From Maylandia zebra (lineage: Eukaryota; Chordata; Actinopteri; Cichliformes; Cichlidae): a stretch of DNA of 64,000 nt. The notes below the pieces were generated by a model. That model did no database searches. It saw only the letters and a list, made by a program, of their open reading frames with translations, and was not told where the DNA came from. Of this stretch, positions 33,862-45,470 are shown in pieces. The first letter of the stretch is position 1. Every line of letters begins with the position of its first letter. The stretch is from positions 14,250,131-14,314,130 of the forward strand of contig NC_135168.1 in NCBI RefSeq assembly GCF_041146795.1, in the 5' to 3' direction. The position numbers and the translations under genes are program-made.

Positions 33862-35439
33862 AGCCAGGGCATCGATGACTTTGCTCGCCCTGAACCTGCC
33901 ATATTACAGGCCTTCTTAGATTACCACCCACAGCAGAACAGTAGCAGTGCAGTTGTGATGAGGGTGTTCAGCTGTAAAGATGGCACCAACAGGAAGTGGC
34001 TTACTTATTGCAAAGAACGCCATTTATTGTTCTGCTTTGTGTGTCTGGCATTTGCAAGGCTGACTGACACCAGCACATTTATAACAGGCATGAGTGACTG
34101 GCGACATATACATCTGCGCACAGAGGAGCATGAAAAGAGCAATACACACCAGACCTGTGCTGAAGCTTTTTTCTTAAGGTGCTCAAAAGGCAACATCAGG
34201 AGCTTGTTTGCTGGCAGTCAGTTGTCAGCTCACAGAGCACAAGTGAAAAAGAGACGGCAAGTTTTAGAGCGTATGGTGGATGTGATCAAAGTACTTGGGA
34301 AGAGGGGACTCAGCTATAGGCATGTGGAGAATGAGGCTGCATACACTTTAGGTGATAACACCATCGATCATGGTAACTTTCTGGAACTGATTGTGTTATT
34401 AGGCAAGTATGATATGTGCCTTGGAGAACATTTGAATGACTGCATTGAAAAAAGCAAGAAGTTGCATCAGACCAGTGGATCAAGAGGTAGAGGATCTCTC
34501 ATCACCCTACTCTCCAAAACAACTGTCAACTCAGTGATTGATGCACTTGGCCATCTCCTTCAAGAGAGCATCGCCAGTGATGTCCAGAAAGCTGGGATGT
34601 TTTCTGTTCAGCTAGACACAACCCAAGACATCACAGGTTATGCTCAGTGTTCAGTAATCATCAGGTATGTTACTGAGTCTGTGCAGGAGAGGCTTGTCTC
34701 CATAGTGAGGTGCGAAGCATCCACGGGGCAGTACTTTGTAAACTTGCTTTCCGGAGTTTTAGAGCATCTGAATCTAGACAAGGCCATGTGCATTGGGAAT
34801 GCAACAGATGGTGCTTCAAATATGCAGGGCCAGTACAAAGGCTTTTCAGCACTCATGACTGCCCAGTCTCCAACTCATGTGCATGTGTGGTGCTATGCAC
34901 ACATACTTAATCTTGTGATTGCTGACACAACACAAAGTGTCATTGAAAGTGGATCACTCTTTAATTTACTTAATGACATAGCTGTGTTCATCAAGGAGTC
35001 CTATCACAGGCTTAATCTGTGGGAGAAACAAACCGAAAACACAAGACACAGACGCCTCAGTCCAATAGGTGAGACATGGTGGTGGGCCAAGCATGATGCC
35101 CTCCAGAAAATCTTTGGACATTTTGGAAAACCAGATGATGGCCTCTTCGTTGATGTAGTGCTGACGATGGAAGCCATTGAAAAGAGGGAGAAAGAAAAGC
35201 CAGCTGTTCGTTCCAAAGCACGAGGCTTTAAAGAGTGTCTCTTGAAGCATGAAACTGTGTTAACAGCACAGATATTTCTTAGAGTGTTTGAGCAAACAAC
35301 TCCTGGGTGTGTGTTAACACACACGAAACTCTGGCTGATTGGGTCCCACACCCAATTTCACACCTTGGCTCAGGTGATTAGAGGATCATCAGGGGGTCCT
35401 TTTGTCCCTCTGTGGGGGTCACGGGGTCACTCCCACTAG
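33736..35439 (+). CDS. Truncated hAT transposase, ZMYM1-like
   Basis: 567 codons from ATG to stop. Residues 1-42 are six MEEQERE repeats, predicted coiled coil. Residues about 75-145 form a TTF/BED-like zinc-binding region (TYCKERHLLFCFVCL, ending HEKSNTHQ). The RNase H-like hAT core follows, with D294 (FSVQLDTTQD), D358 (NATDGASNMQG) and the CxxH in VWCYAHILNLV near 385. Homology ends near residue 522 (VFEQTTPG). The last about 45 residues come from an unrelated repeat, so the catalytic glutamate region and the C-terminal dimerisation domain are missing. It is probably inactive as a transposase. No terminal repeats were identified. Confidence 0.8.
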   Translation: MEEQEREMEEQEREMEEQEREMEEQEREMEEQEREMEEQERESQGIDDFARPEPAILQAFLDYHPQQNSSSAVVMRVFSCKDGTNRKWLTYCKERHLLFCFVCLAFARLTDTSTFITGMSDWRHIHLRTEEHEKSNTHQTCAEAFFLRCSKGNIRSLFAGSQLSAHRAQVKKRRQVLERMVDVIKVLGKRGLSYRHVENEAAYTLGDNTIDHGNFLELIVLLGKYDMCLGEHLNDCIEKSKKLHQTSGSRGRGSLITLLSKTTVNSVIDALGHLLQESIASDVQKAGMFSVQLDTTQDITGYAQCSVIIRYVTESVQERLVSIVRCEASTGQYFVNLLSGVLEHLNLDKAMCIGNATDGASNMQGQYKGFSALMTAQSPTHVHVWCYAHILNLVIADTTQSVIESGSLFNLLNDIAVFIKESYHRLNLWEKQTENTRHRRLSPIGETWWWAKHDALQKIFGHFGKPDDGLFVDVVLTMEAIEKREKEKPAVRSKARGFKECLLKHETVLTAQIFLRVFEQTTPGCVLTHTKLWLIGSHTQFHTLAQVIRGSSGGPFVPLWGSRGHSH

Positions 35440-35620
35440 GTTTATATCTGGGACTCTCCACCATTTGACCTTAGAACTGAAGAAGCTTCTCGGATGAGAG
35501 GTGAAACGTCTTCAAGCAACTTAAAGAAGTCCAGACGCTTTTCTTTGCAAGCTCCTTTGACTACGATGACCTGGATGACTGAGAACCTTCACAGACATAT
35601 GATAACTGGAGTGTGCAGCG
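35300..35620 (+). repeat. Unidentified dispersed repeat fused to hAT gene
   Basis: Begins near GGGTGTGTGTTAACACACAC and carries the segment GATGAGAGGTGAAACGTCTT, a motif I associate with a common teleost repeat 3' region. I cannot assign its class. It replaces the 3' end of the hAT coding sequence. 35621-36122 beyond it shows no gene. Confidence 0.4.
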
Positions 35621-36122
35621 TTTCCATGAGCAGTTTTCCTGCATCTTGACTCATGTGTGTGGAGTGTTCATAGCATCAGCATCATGTTTTTGTTTATTTG
35701 TTTTGTTGGGTTGAAAATAATTAAATAAACGTGTGATCATGCCTATGGATCACCATGGCACATATCACCAGCCATATGATTTATTTATGCAGATGACAAA
35801 GTGAGTGTGAATGTGTCTGACATCACAGTGTTTTTGTGCACTGTGCAAAAGTAATTGCCTCTGATTGTGAGTGAGAGCGGTGATTTTGCGGATCACAAGC
35901 TATTGTAAAGGGGAAAAAAAGAGTGAAAAATAGACAAATTACATTGTAGACGAAGAAAAATAATCATAGGAAAAAGGTTTTGTGTTGATCAGCCGAAAAA
36001 CAACTACAATGTCATTTTCTGCTTTTAAGAAAGGATTGTTCACACAAACACAGAGAGAGAGAGAGATGTGTGTTGATTAAGCAGTGATGATGATAATGAA
36101 CATGTCTTAGTTTGTCACTTTC

Positions 36123-39100
36123 AGGTGAAAAGCAGACCTGAATCAATTTTCCACATGCAGCGGTCGGAAGAAAGTTATAGTTTAACATCATTGGAAACGT
36201 TCAGGCCAAGTTTCTGGCTGACTTATTTACAGCACCATGTGTTTCTCAACCTCACAAGCAAGCTCACACCTCCCTGAAGACAAGGAATGCAGCTCCAAAG
36301 CAATAACATGGCAGATAAAGAGACAGCAGCAAAGTCCTGAACAAAAAGTCCCAGCGAGCAGCAGCAATGTGGACAAACAGCACCAGAGAAGAAGAGCAAA
36401 CCCATCATCCTGACTGATCGGATGAATGGCACTGTGTTTCCAACAAGCTGCAACTTCACTATGCATGTGAAGAAAACTTTTGAGGAGAACTGAGGAGACT
36501 GTTGGAGTTTGACATTTGCCACCTGTGGAGTAAAATGGCAAGAAGAGACAGTTGAACACAGGACAAAGCTGAAGGAGAACTGCCGGCTGTGAACTGTTGA
36601 AAGTGGGAGAGGACAAGAGAGTGAGATGACAAAAGAGTGAGAGAAAGTGGAAACACAGAGGAATGCTGTTATTAAATGTGGGAAATCAAAATTTGGGTTA
36701 GCAAACCTGGGGAAAAGAAAACTGACTGCTTAAGTGGGAAAATTGTGAAGGAGTCTGAAACAAATAGAAACATACAAAATCACACAAACAAGCAGAACAT
36801 GCATTAACCCTACTAACAATTCCAAACACAAAATGACTCATGAAGACTCATAGCACATTAGTTAAGAAATGATTAAATAATAGCAGAGAAGTGTGTAGGA
36901 AAGGCAGGTTTAAGAACATGCTCTGCTGGAGATGCAGCTCCACAGACATGCATTAGACCTGCCTAATAACACAAACACCCATGCAATGAAAATTAGCTTG
37001 TTATCTTTCATCAGTGTTAAAATAGTGTCAATTTAGCAGACACTTGTTATCAAATACTGAATTTATCCTAAAGAAAAAAAAATTGACTCTCTAGGTTGCA
37101 GGACAACAATTTAACCTTTGTGGGGAAAAAAAGATCCTGGTTTGACTAACCAGTGATCAGACAATAAATTTAGTGTTAAAATGGTAAATTGGGAGAAGCT
37201 TCCTGCTTGATTAATGCAGCAAGTAATTTACTGTATGAGGGAAATTCTATTTTTGTGATACTATTTTGAACATGCTTTCCTGTTGTCCTGTCAACTTAGT
37301 GGGTTAATAGCTGATATGCAAATTAGTTGATCGGTTTTAGATTAATGAAAGGTGACTGAATTCTAGCACGAGTGAATGAGATGTGTTGGAGTTGTTGTGT
37401 TGAGTGGAGACTCTAAAACACTGAGTTTCCTGCTTTGATGTGCGAGTGAATTCTGTATCTAGATACACAACTCTGAATACGTCAGAACAAACTTTTTTTA
37501 TGAGGTGCATGACAGCATGTCACATGTTTTATGATGAAGGGAAAAGGAAAATTGAATAAAATAGATCTGTGGCCTAAATGAGTGAAGAGCACAGACCTGG
37601 TGATTAAACTCATAGCTAATAAGACATTAGGGTTATGTTGTGTGTTGTGCAGCTGATGGTTGGCTTGGAGTGAATCTAGCTGATGATTTTTCTTCTGTTG
37701 TGAAGTCGAGCCTGCCGATTAGTATGATGGTATGATGAACCATGCTAATGGTATGATTTACCCTCCTGAGATGAGGAGTTTGTGTCATGACTTAACAAGG
37801 CCTTTTTATTTTGATACTTTCACAGTGCACTGAAAGTTTTGTTTGATAATCTCTGTTATTTTTCATTTTATCTTTTGAACAGGCACTGATTTTGTTTGTC
37901 TATTTCTTTTCTTTAAGCAGATCTGCACGTCAGAAATTAAAAGTGCTATACGACCTGTCGAGAACGCCGTTACAAGTGAGGTTTCTCCACATTAAAATGG
38001 GCTCAGGAGAAAGCCACTTATTTGGGACAATTATTAAATGAATGTCCCAGCCTAAACCGGATTCAGCAAGGTAATCCGATCTAGAAGTTCTTTTTCTTTT
38101 TGAAATGACGTCATTTTGCTGGAAGTGGAAACTAAATGCGACGACAGGTTCCACTATCAGCAAAGAATGAATGAATGAATGGAAATAAAGAACAAACTGA
38201 CTGACTGGTAAAAGCTGACAGGACATGACCACGACTCAAGGTTAACCTCCACCTAGACAGGACAAAAGGGTGGATGAATTTATGTGTTTTTTGTTACAGG
38301 AGCAGAAAGATGACAGCAACATTCGCGGTTGCATGACGATTTAATCTTTTAAATGCCATCTTTTCTGTCTGTGAATTTACTATGTGTGTGTCATCCACTA
38401 ACTTGTGTTGCTCACAGACATTACTGTGAGAAAGTGTACACACCTGCGCAGCGCTAACATTTACATTTCTTTTTACAGCAGATGATTAATCATGTGTTTG
38501 ATCATGTGATTTATAAGAGGATTAGTTAATGTTTTCCTACTACAGGATTTCTGGGTTTATATGTGACTGTCATTCTTTCCACAGCTAGGGTTGGCTACCT
38601 TTATGGTGTTTTTATGGCACCTCTGGAACCTGTTGACCTGTGTCTGACCTCCGTCTGACCACAGTCAATGTGTATTGCTAATGTTTGTTTCTTTGAGAAT
38701 GCTGTGGAGGATTCGGCACAAGCGGACAAGTGACATGAGTAAAACAAATAAGAGGTTACGGTGTTTCTGGGAAAGTTGAATATGGGCTCTTAGCTGGCCA
38801 CTTTGAGCCCATAGGGATATATGAGTGGAGTGAATTTGCTTAAGAGAAGTCACTGATTACATTAATGTTAACTGAGCACATGGGATGATCCATGTCTGAG
38901 GCAAATTAGGGAAATAATTGTAGTTTCCCGATTTGAGAAAACCTGCACATGACACTTGTCTTGCTGATGCTGAATGCTTATTACTCTTCTGATATATTGT
39001 TTATAAGAGTGAAGTTGATTTTATTGTATGCAGGCTCCTGGTGGAGCCAGTTTTTAAGACAGGGATCCTGGTTTGGTGAGTTGACGCATGGTTGTCCATG

Positions 39101-40683
39101 CGTCAAGAGGTGGGGTCCAGAATTAACATTAAACAATGTTTACTATTATTGTTGCAGTGATTTGTGTGATTAGCTGTTTATTTACAAGTATTAAATCTAT
39201 GCAAGTGGTGCATCCATGTTCAGATGAGGCTTTGATGGCCTATTAGTGAAGTTCACTGAACTAAAGAATGTGGTTTGATGATTGTTGACATGCTCTCCAA
39301 ATAGAAGTCTTTCTGAAATACAGGTGCAGCACTGAGAAGCGAGAAACATTCCAGGCATAGCCCAGGCAGTGGTTGAGGTCAAAGGTCAAGCTGGTTGGGG
39401 CCCATCATGAGATCAGACCTTGGAGCCACAGCAAGGACCATGAAACTGCCTGCAAAATAGCGGAGAGACCCTCCTGGATTTATCAGAGCCACTGCAAAGA
39501 GGTCGAGGTCCCAGGAAACCCCAGCACCCTCAAGACAGCACAATAGAGAAATCTCACACTTGGTTGTTTCGGTGGTGAGGGGGGAGTGCTGATTGAGCCC
39601 CCGTAGGGTAAGCTCGCACTTCAACCTCCAGCCTCTGATCAACTCTAGGGCAACCAAGTGCGAGGCGTGACGGCTGAATCAGCTGAACCAGGAGGAAGGC
39701 AGAGAAGCTGAGTGTTTTGAGACAGATCCAGCAGGCCCAAAATCAGGACTATCCATGACGAGAAGGAGTGCCTGAGAGGATCGTCCACAGGATGGGAGCT
39801 GAGGCCAGGAGAGAGACTTCAGGAGGATCAGAGATCATCTTCAGCAGCGTTGGGACAGGAAAACTCGAGGGATGACGGGAGCGTGCCAGGCTCCATCGAC
39901 AGCGCAGAAGGAGTTCGAGGATGACATCATGATTCTGTGAAAAGCACAGGAACCAGAAGCTATGGTGGTGATGACAGCAGTTTCCTATGAACATCACCTA
40001 ATGCTGTGCCACGGTACTGTGAATACGATGACACTCTGAAGGCTGCTGGGATCACAACAGCAGTAAGATAATGGACACCTGCACCCTTTCCACAGAGGTG
40101 TTTCTCTGCAGAGCGTGGACAATGAAGGAGTCATAAATATCCCTCTCACAGGACGAAGGCTTGAATGAGGTGATGGGGGTTGGTAGAGGCCATAAAACTA
40201 GAGTGCTGAGAGGTCTGCAGCTTTGGAAATAGCTGAGACCCATGTTGACAAACAACAAAACTAACTAGTATGTTTGAATGTTTATTCTACATACATTCGG
40301 ACTCTGGTCCTATGGACAGTGATGGAACAACTGGAAGAGACATTCATGACGCCCTGCAGAACTCAAACCACCCTGCAGAGATACATGTGATTTGCACACC
40401 TGGAGAAAACACCACCAAGCTGAGATGGTTTTGAAAATGTTACTTTCTTATTTTCACTATTAAATTAACAATTTCTTTGTTTGTTTGTAGGATGCAGTTT
40501 TCCATGAGATGAGCTCAATGAGGAATGGGATAACCGCTAATACATTTGTTAAACTGTGTACTTTTTCAGTAATTTAGGGTGATTTGACATATGCTGAATA
40601 TAACAATGTTTGCATTGAACCTGTCAGACATGAGGTATTCGTAACTGGGGACTTTTCAAGCATAAACGTCAATAAGGGGGGAA
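36123..40683 (+). mobile_element. ORF-less LTR-type element, copy 2 (internal)
   Basis: Aligns in order with 12390-16800 (anchors: the CAGCGGTCGG region at 36160, AAATTTGGGTTAGCAAA at 36690, TTTAAGCAGATCTGCAC at 37912, AACCTCCACCTAGA at 38243). It lacks the 5' LTR part. It extends beyond copy 1's end to a polypurine tract (AATAAGGGGGGAA) before a probable LTR. No coding frame over about 130 codons with a recognisable domain was found in 4.5 kb. Confidence 0.5.
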
Positions 40684-41016
40684 TGTTAGATTTTGTATTG
40701 TTGATTGTCATTTATGCTTAGAAACATTTACTCATATATGCTTAGAAGTATATAATCATTGGTAGATTGAAAGGATGTCTCATCCTAAAAGAGGTCTGTA
40801 TTAACTCTGTGTAGAGGGGGGTGCATACATTCCTCTACTCAGTATCCTTGGTATAAATCACATACTCCCTAGGAGAGTTTATCTTTGATTTATGGTATAG
40901 CAAGCACACGTATATCTGTTTAAGTATAAGAGCCTTTTGTTAGATGGACCCAGACGTCCTGGCACCAGCTAGCACCAGAGTCTTCACAGGGTCACATCTT
41001 GACCCCACACAGATCT

Positions 41017-41054
<38 letters not shown>

Positions 41055-41272
41055 CAAGGTACTCTTTGTTTGTATGTAGACGTCATATGTTAATGAACCT
41101 ATGCATATTCATGTAACCTCAATAAAAGAACAGTGGTACGGGAGAACGGACGAGAGCAACTGGGGTCAAGCGAAGGGACGGCGCTTTGTCCGGTTTTCTC
41201 CCGTGCACGAGAAACATGAAGAAGCTTGCCTACTTGTGTCTTGCTTTGCAGTGTAATTATATTGTCTCCAAC
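40684..41272 (+). mobile_element. Probable 3' LTR
   Basis: Follows a polypurine tract (40671-40683), begins TGTTAGA and ends near TCTCCAACG. It contains a TATA-like TATAAATCAC near 40853, a (CA)n tract at 41018-41052 and AATAAA at 41121-41126. It does not resemble the putative 5' LTR of copy 1, so it may belong to a different subfamily or element. The right boundary is uncertain. Confidence 0.5.
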
Positions 41273-42038
41273 GTTCCAGCGGATGGGTTCAAGCTACAAA
41301 CCTATCATAGGTAACGAGGTAAGTTCCATGTCTGAGTCAGAGTCGTCTGGGCAGTGTGCCATTGCGATTTCAAAAAAATTAAGCCGCTCCAGGGCACAGC
41401 GCAGTTATTGATATAGCAGTAAAAGAGTCAGTTAGGTCAGACTAGAAAGACAAAACTGCAAAAATGCGTTCAAGATTAAATTGAGAAAAACCACATATAA
41501 AATTTCGCCCAACAACTGAAATTAGACTGGAGTGATCAGAACCATGTTATTACAATAGCATGTCTGCAACACTAGAGCTCAATGCAAGATTAGTTTTAAG
41601 TCGTTTCGTTATACTGAGCCGAAGACCAGCACCAACGGTTGTAGTCGGCCAAGCTATCACTTACATGTGCTACAGTCAGTCTCAGCAGAGGGAAAGGGGA
41701 ATGAAAAGCCAGCAGAAATGTTCATGTCCAGGCTCTCCACAGAAGAATTAATCCTTAGAAGACGAAACCAACAACAAATAACAAATCCACGGAGTCCATT
41801 CGCGTCGCGGAGTCAGCTTCTCTCTTTTTCTTTCTCCCAAGCGGAGCAGCGGCACACCACGGTATCCAGAAATTAGTCGGGTCCCACCTGAGCTGAGGCT
41901 GCAGCCATGGCTGGAGAAAACGTCCGAGCGTCCGCAAAACTGGGGGGATTTCCGAGACAGTTCACGTGCTAGAAGAGAAGAATCCTCGGCGGGATGCAAA
42001 AATCGTCTGAAGTCCAAGGGGAAAATTCGGGCGCCAGT
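41273..42038 (-). mobile_element. Gypsy-type element leader, truncated
   Basis: Minus-strand sequence just inside the LTR at 42039-42319, starting with a primer-binding site. No gag frame was found. It ends at the probable LTR at 41272. The part from 41273 to about 41550 could belong to either element. Confidence 0.4.
42020..42036 (-). other. Primer-binding site (tRNA-Lys type)
   Basis: The minus strand reads TGGCGCCCGAATTTTC two bases after the LTR end. TGGCGCCCGAA is the common retroelement primer site complementary to tRNA-Lys. It fixes the orientation of the element as minus. Confidence 0.75.
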
Positions 42039-42319
42039 TGTAACGTACAGTGGAGATGAAGCCAGCCGTGGAGGTGTGCAGGTGGATAGCGAATGAGCAA
42101 CAGCTTCTGACTTTCCAAAAAGTACTCATTTATTTACAATATCAAAAATAAAAGTGCTACCTCTACCACACATTACTAAAGAGCACACTAGTCCGCGTAC
42201 ACACGGGAGAATCCATTACAGGAGGAGTGCGAAGAAGAACAAAAAGGGGGTGACACCAGTCGTGAGACAGGAGGCGCCGCCATGTGGTGATACACTGCAT
42301 TACAATAGCAACTGTTACA
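42039..42319 (-). mobile_element. Gypsy-type 5' LTR
   Basis: 281 bases with TGTAACAGTTGC and CTGTACGTTACA ends on the minus strand, an AATAAA-like AATAAATGAG mid-element, and the primer-binding site directly inside. It inserted into the 3' tail of an L1 element. Superfamily is inferred from LTR size, ends and PBS, as no coding region remains. Confidence 0.7.
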
Positions 42320-42431
42320 ATATAAATATTGTTCTGAGAGGCTTTTTGTTGGTTGAGTCTGAAATTGATTGTATGTACAATTCATATCCTTATAAAAAGG
42401 CAGAAATATGGTGTTTTATTAATAAACTTAC
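42320..42431 (-). mobile_element. L1 3' end, split by hAT and Gypsy insertions
   Basis: The minus strand matches the 3' end of the L1 copy at 59000-59135 (AACACCATATTTCTGCC and ELYIQSISDSTNKK). It resumes at 44646 beyond the hAT element. It shows the order of events: L1 first, hAT and Gypsy later. Confidence 0.8.
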
Positions 42432-42439
42432 ATTTATGG

Positions 42440-44637
42440 CAGTGGCGTGTCTAGAAAATTTTTGTTGGGGGGGCCAGGTAGGGGCACAGATTTGGAGAAG
42501 GGTGGCAGATTTAATTGGCAGATAATGTTTAAAAAAAATTCTACCAACCATTAACCATAATTCAATAATCCTGTAAACCTAATAACCGAATGCGCTCTTA
42601 ACTCTTATTAGAATGAGATTTTAACCACTCCGGTGCAAAGTTTTTAGATACTGCGTTGATAAAGTACAAGAGATACAATCAGTGCTTTGTCAGTGTTTAC
42701 TCAGCATTCAAGGACAGCAATATTTGCATAGTGTTTTTACTGACATATAGTGCACATATGTTTTGGGCAAAAACATTTTTTAATATTAAAATACGAACAT
42801 TTGTAGCAAACAATTGACAAATTAGCCAATGCCAATGCAAAACTTTATCTGCCTATTAAAAAAAGAAGATAATCTTCTCACAAACTGGTGTTTGATTTTG
42901 AAACAGGAAAAAAGTGGAGAAACAACTGAAAAGACTAATATTTGAATAAAACCTGAAAGCAAGTAAATACTTTCTTTGCTTCCTTATGGTCAACTTTGGT
43001 AATATTGATAAAGAACAACACTGGCTGATGATGAAATACAGTCAGCTGGCATGGTGACACTGCCAGTATTAACCTGCAGGGCTGGACCGGTACAGAAAAT
43101 CGGGCATTTTGACTAGAGACCGGCCCACCAGGTATTAAAGCCATAAAGCCTTTGAATGAAAACAAATGCTGTTGTGACAGTGATGTACAGTCTTGTTGGT
43201 ATATGTATGATTTCTATACATTTTACGTCAGATAAAAACTTTGGTTGTAAGATTCAGATAATTATTTAATAAAAGCTGTATTTTAAATGAGAATAAGAAA
43301 GAAAAGTATTTCTTTGTGCCCCCTTTCCCTGTTAATGCCCTACCTGGCCCCCTGGCATAACTTTGCTAGGCCCGCCCCTGCACAGTTACCAGCTGTCAGC
43401 TACATAAAAAAGGATCCTGGTGTTGTTTGTCTCTCAGAAACAGTTCATAACTTCCCTTCAACTCATTCATGTCACCTAAAAGGTAAACCTGTTTCTCCAT
43501 CACCTGTTCAGCTCTGATGATTCAGTAAGGACATCTCCTGGTTTCATCTTCATGTTTCCCTCTCACCACATATACAAACCGACATCACCCAGCAAAGTGG
43601 GCGATAAATAAATGAGAGAGAAAAGCCGATCAGCTGATCATTGATCAGTTTCATGATTGAAGTAGCAGCAGGAGAGAGAGGGGGAGAGAATGAGAGAAGA
43701 AGAGGCAGCTGTGCAGCATAAAGACAGAATAAATCCAGCTTTGTGTCTTTTTCCATTCTAGCTAAAGTCCAGGACAAACTGCGTCTCTTCTCAGCTCAAT
43801 ACGAAACGTGTAATATTTTCTCTGAATGAGGGACCATTCCATTTTTAAGGAGTCGTTGGCATGAATAAAATAAAGTTCACTATCAGTAACATCATAGCAC
43901 CCACCCAGCTGTATAAAAACTCCATCAAGCTGGCTAGAACGCAGTACGAGTTATTGCAACTGAGGGTAAAAAGTCAGCACAACAAAAATAAACTCCACCT
44001 AAACTTAGTTTATATCTGACCCAGATAGACTGCAGGTCATAACTTCTTACCTGAAGTTCAGTTCACCTGACACTCGGACTGGCGGCTGCCTCGGGTCTCT
44101 CCTCCTGCCTCTCCTTCCCTCATCCACCTGCTGGCCTCTGTGGAAGCCCCGCCATAGCCACCACCAAACAACTGACTTATTTTTACACATCGACCTGCAT
44201 CTTATAACTCATAACTCTTATGTTAGCTGCCCTCAGTAGCATACTGTCTGAAATATTCGACGGCTGCAAAAATTCTTTAAGTGTTATTTTTTCCTTGGGA
44301 TTCTAATTTCACCGAAGTTTACTAAACTCAACAAACTTAATATTACTTACCGGGACATTTATTCTGTCCTCATTTTCTTTCACCGAAAAATTGTTTCCTG
44401 CAGTGTTGTCCTTCGTGCTTGGCTCGCCTACCTTTGCTAACGTGATGCGCATAGCGCAGAAGCCGATGCTGCATTCACTTACACTCGGATATCTGAGCTT
44501 CACCGTGAAAACATAATGGTACATTTGATATTTGATTGAATTTTATTGTTTTACCTTTGGGGTGGCACCTGGGGTGGCCAGTCTGGTTGGGGGGGTGGGC
44601 TGTGCCCCCCCAGGCCACCCCGCTGGACACGCCATTG
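42440..44637. mobile_element. Non-autonomous hAT element with 8-bp TSD
   Basis: Terminal inverted repeats CAGTGGCGTGTCTAG and CAATGGCGTGTCCAG (minus strand), flanked by a perfect 8-base duplication ATTTATGG (42432-42439 and 44638-44645), diagnostic of hAT insertion. G-rich subterminal tracts occur at both ends. No transposase. A second hAT-like right terminus (CAGGGGCGGGCCTAG on the minus strand) ends inside at 43380, so elements are nested or chimeric. Confidence 0.88.
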
Positions 44638-44645
44638 ATTTATGG

Positions 44646-45470
44646 ATATAAAATAGCTAAAAGTATTAACATGCCTCAGAGAAATCACTAATAACACTAA
44701 GGGCTGGACGGATTTGATTTGCATTCTTCAAGAAGAGTGTGGTGTCATCAGCTAGCTGGCTGATGATGAGCTCCTTATCAGCTGTGCTGATTCCTTGTAT
44801 AACAGGTCAAATCTCGGGGTGGAGTCTTAATCATTTTAATTGAGCTATTGCCATTCGTGTACAAGGTTTTGATAGCTTTACAGAAAAATGCCAAATTTTT
44901 CCAAAGAGTGGAAAATAAATTGATGTTCAATTGTATCAAAAGCCTTTTAAAAATCCAGGAAGAGAATGAAGCTATAGTCAGATACCAAATCAGAGTAATC
45001 AAGTAGATCTAAAACCAGTCTCATGTTCTTAGAAAGGTGTCTGTTTCTCATAAAGCCTGATTGTGTCTCATCGATAATTGTGTCCAAGAACTCTTTCATT
45101 CTGTTAGCAAGTACTAAAGCCATAATCTCATAGTCATCATTGAGCAGACAGATGGGTCTCCAATTATCAATAAGAAGTAAGTCTTTGTTTGGCTTTGGAA
45201 TAAGTGTTATGAGACCCTGAGTAAGAGTAGGAGGGAGGATGTTATTCTCTACACTTCCTATGAAAAGCTGCAGTAAGAACGGAGCCAGGAGATTAGAAAA
45301 TGATTCATAAAACTCTGCAGTTAAACCATCTGTGCCGGGAGATTTGTTGGCCTTAAGTGCAGAAATAGGATTACAAACGTCCTCCACAGTCAGAGGGCTG
45401 TCACAGTGACTTCTATCTTCCACAACAATAGTTTTTAGGTTTTTAATATTATTGAGAAACAGCGTTGAGA
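44646..45470 (-). mobile_element. L1/Tx1-like LINE fragment, copy B
   Basis: The RT frame 44947-45423 is identical in deduced protein to 17807-18283. At 44671 it is joined to 25 bases of the extreme 3' L1 region (an internal deletion absent from copy A), then to the hAT insertion. (TA)n at 45472-45490 is shorter than in copy A. Confidence 0.85.

Noticed and set aside
33433..33931. Minus-strand frames rich in Leu/Ser repeats
   Set aside because: Antisense translations of the MEEQERE minisatellite; not genes.
40684..41272. Pairing the probable 3' LTR with the 5' LTR-like region at 9600-9849 as one element
   Set aside because: The two sequences do not resemble each other, so they cannot be the two LTRs of one insertion.
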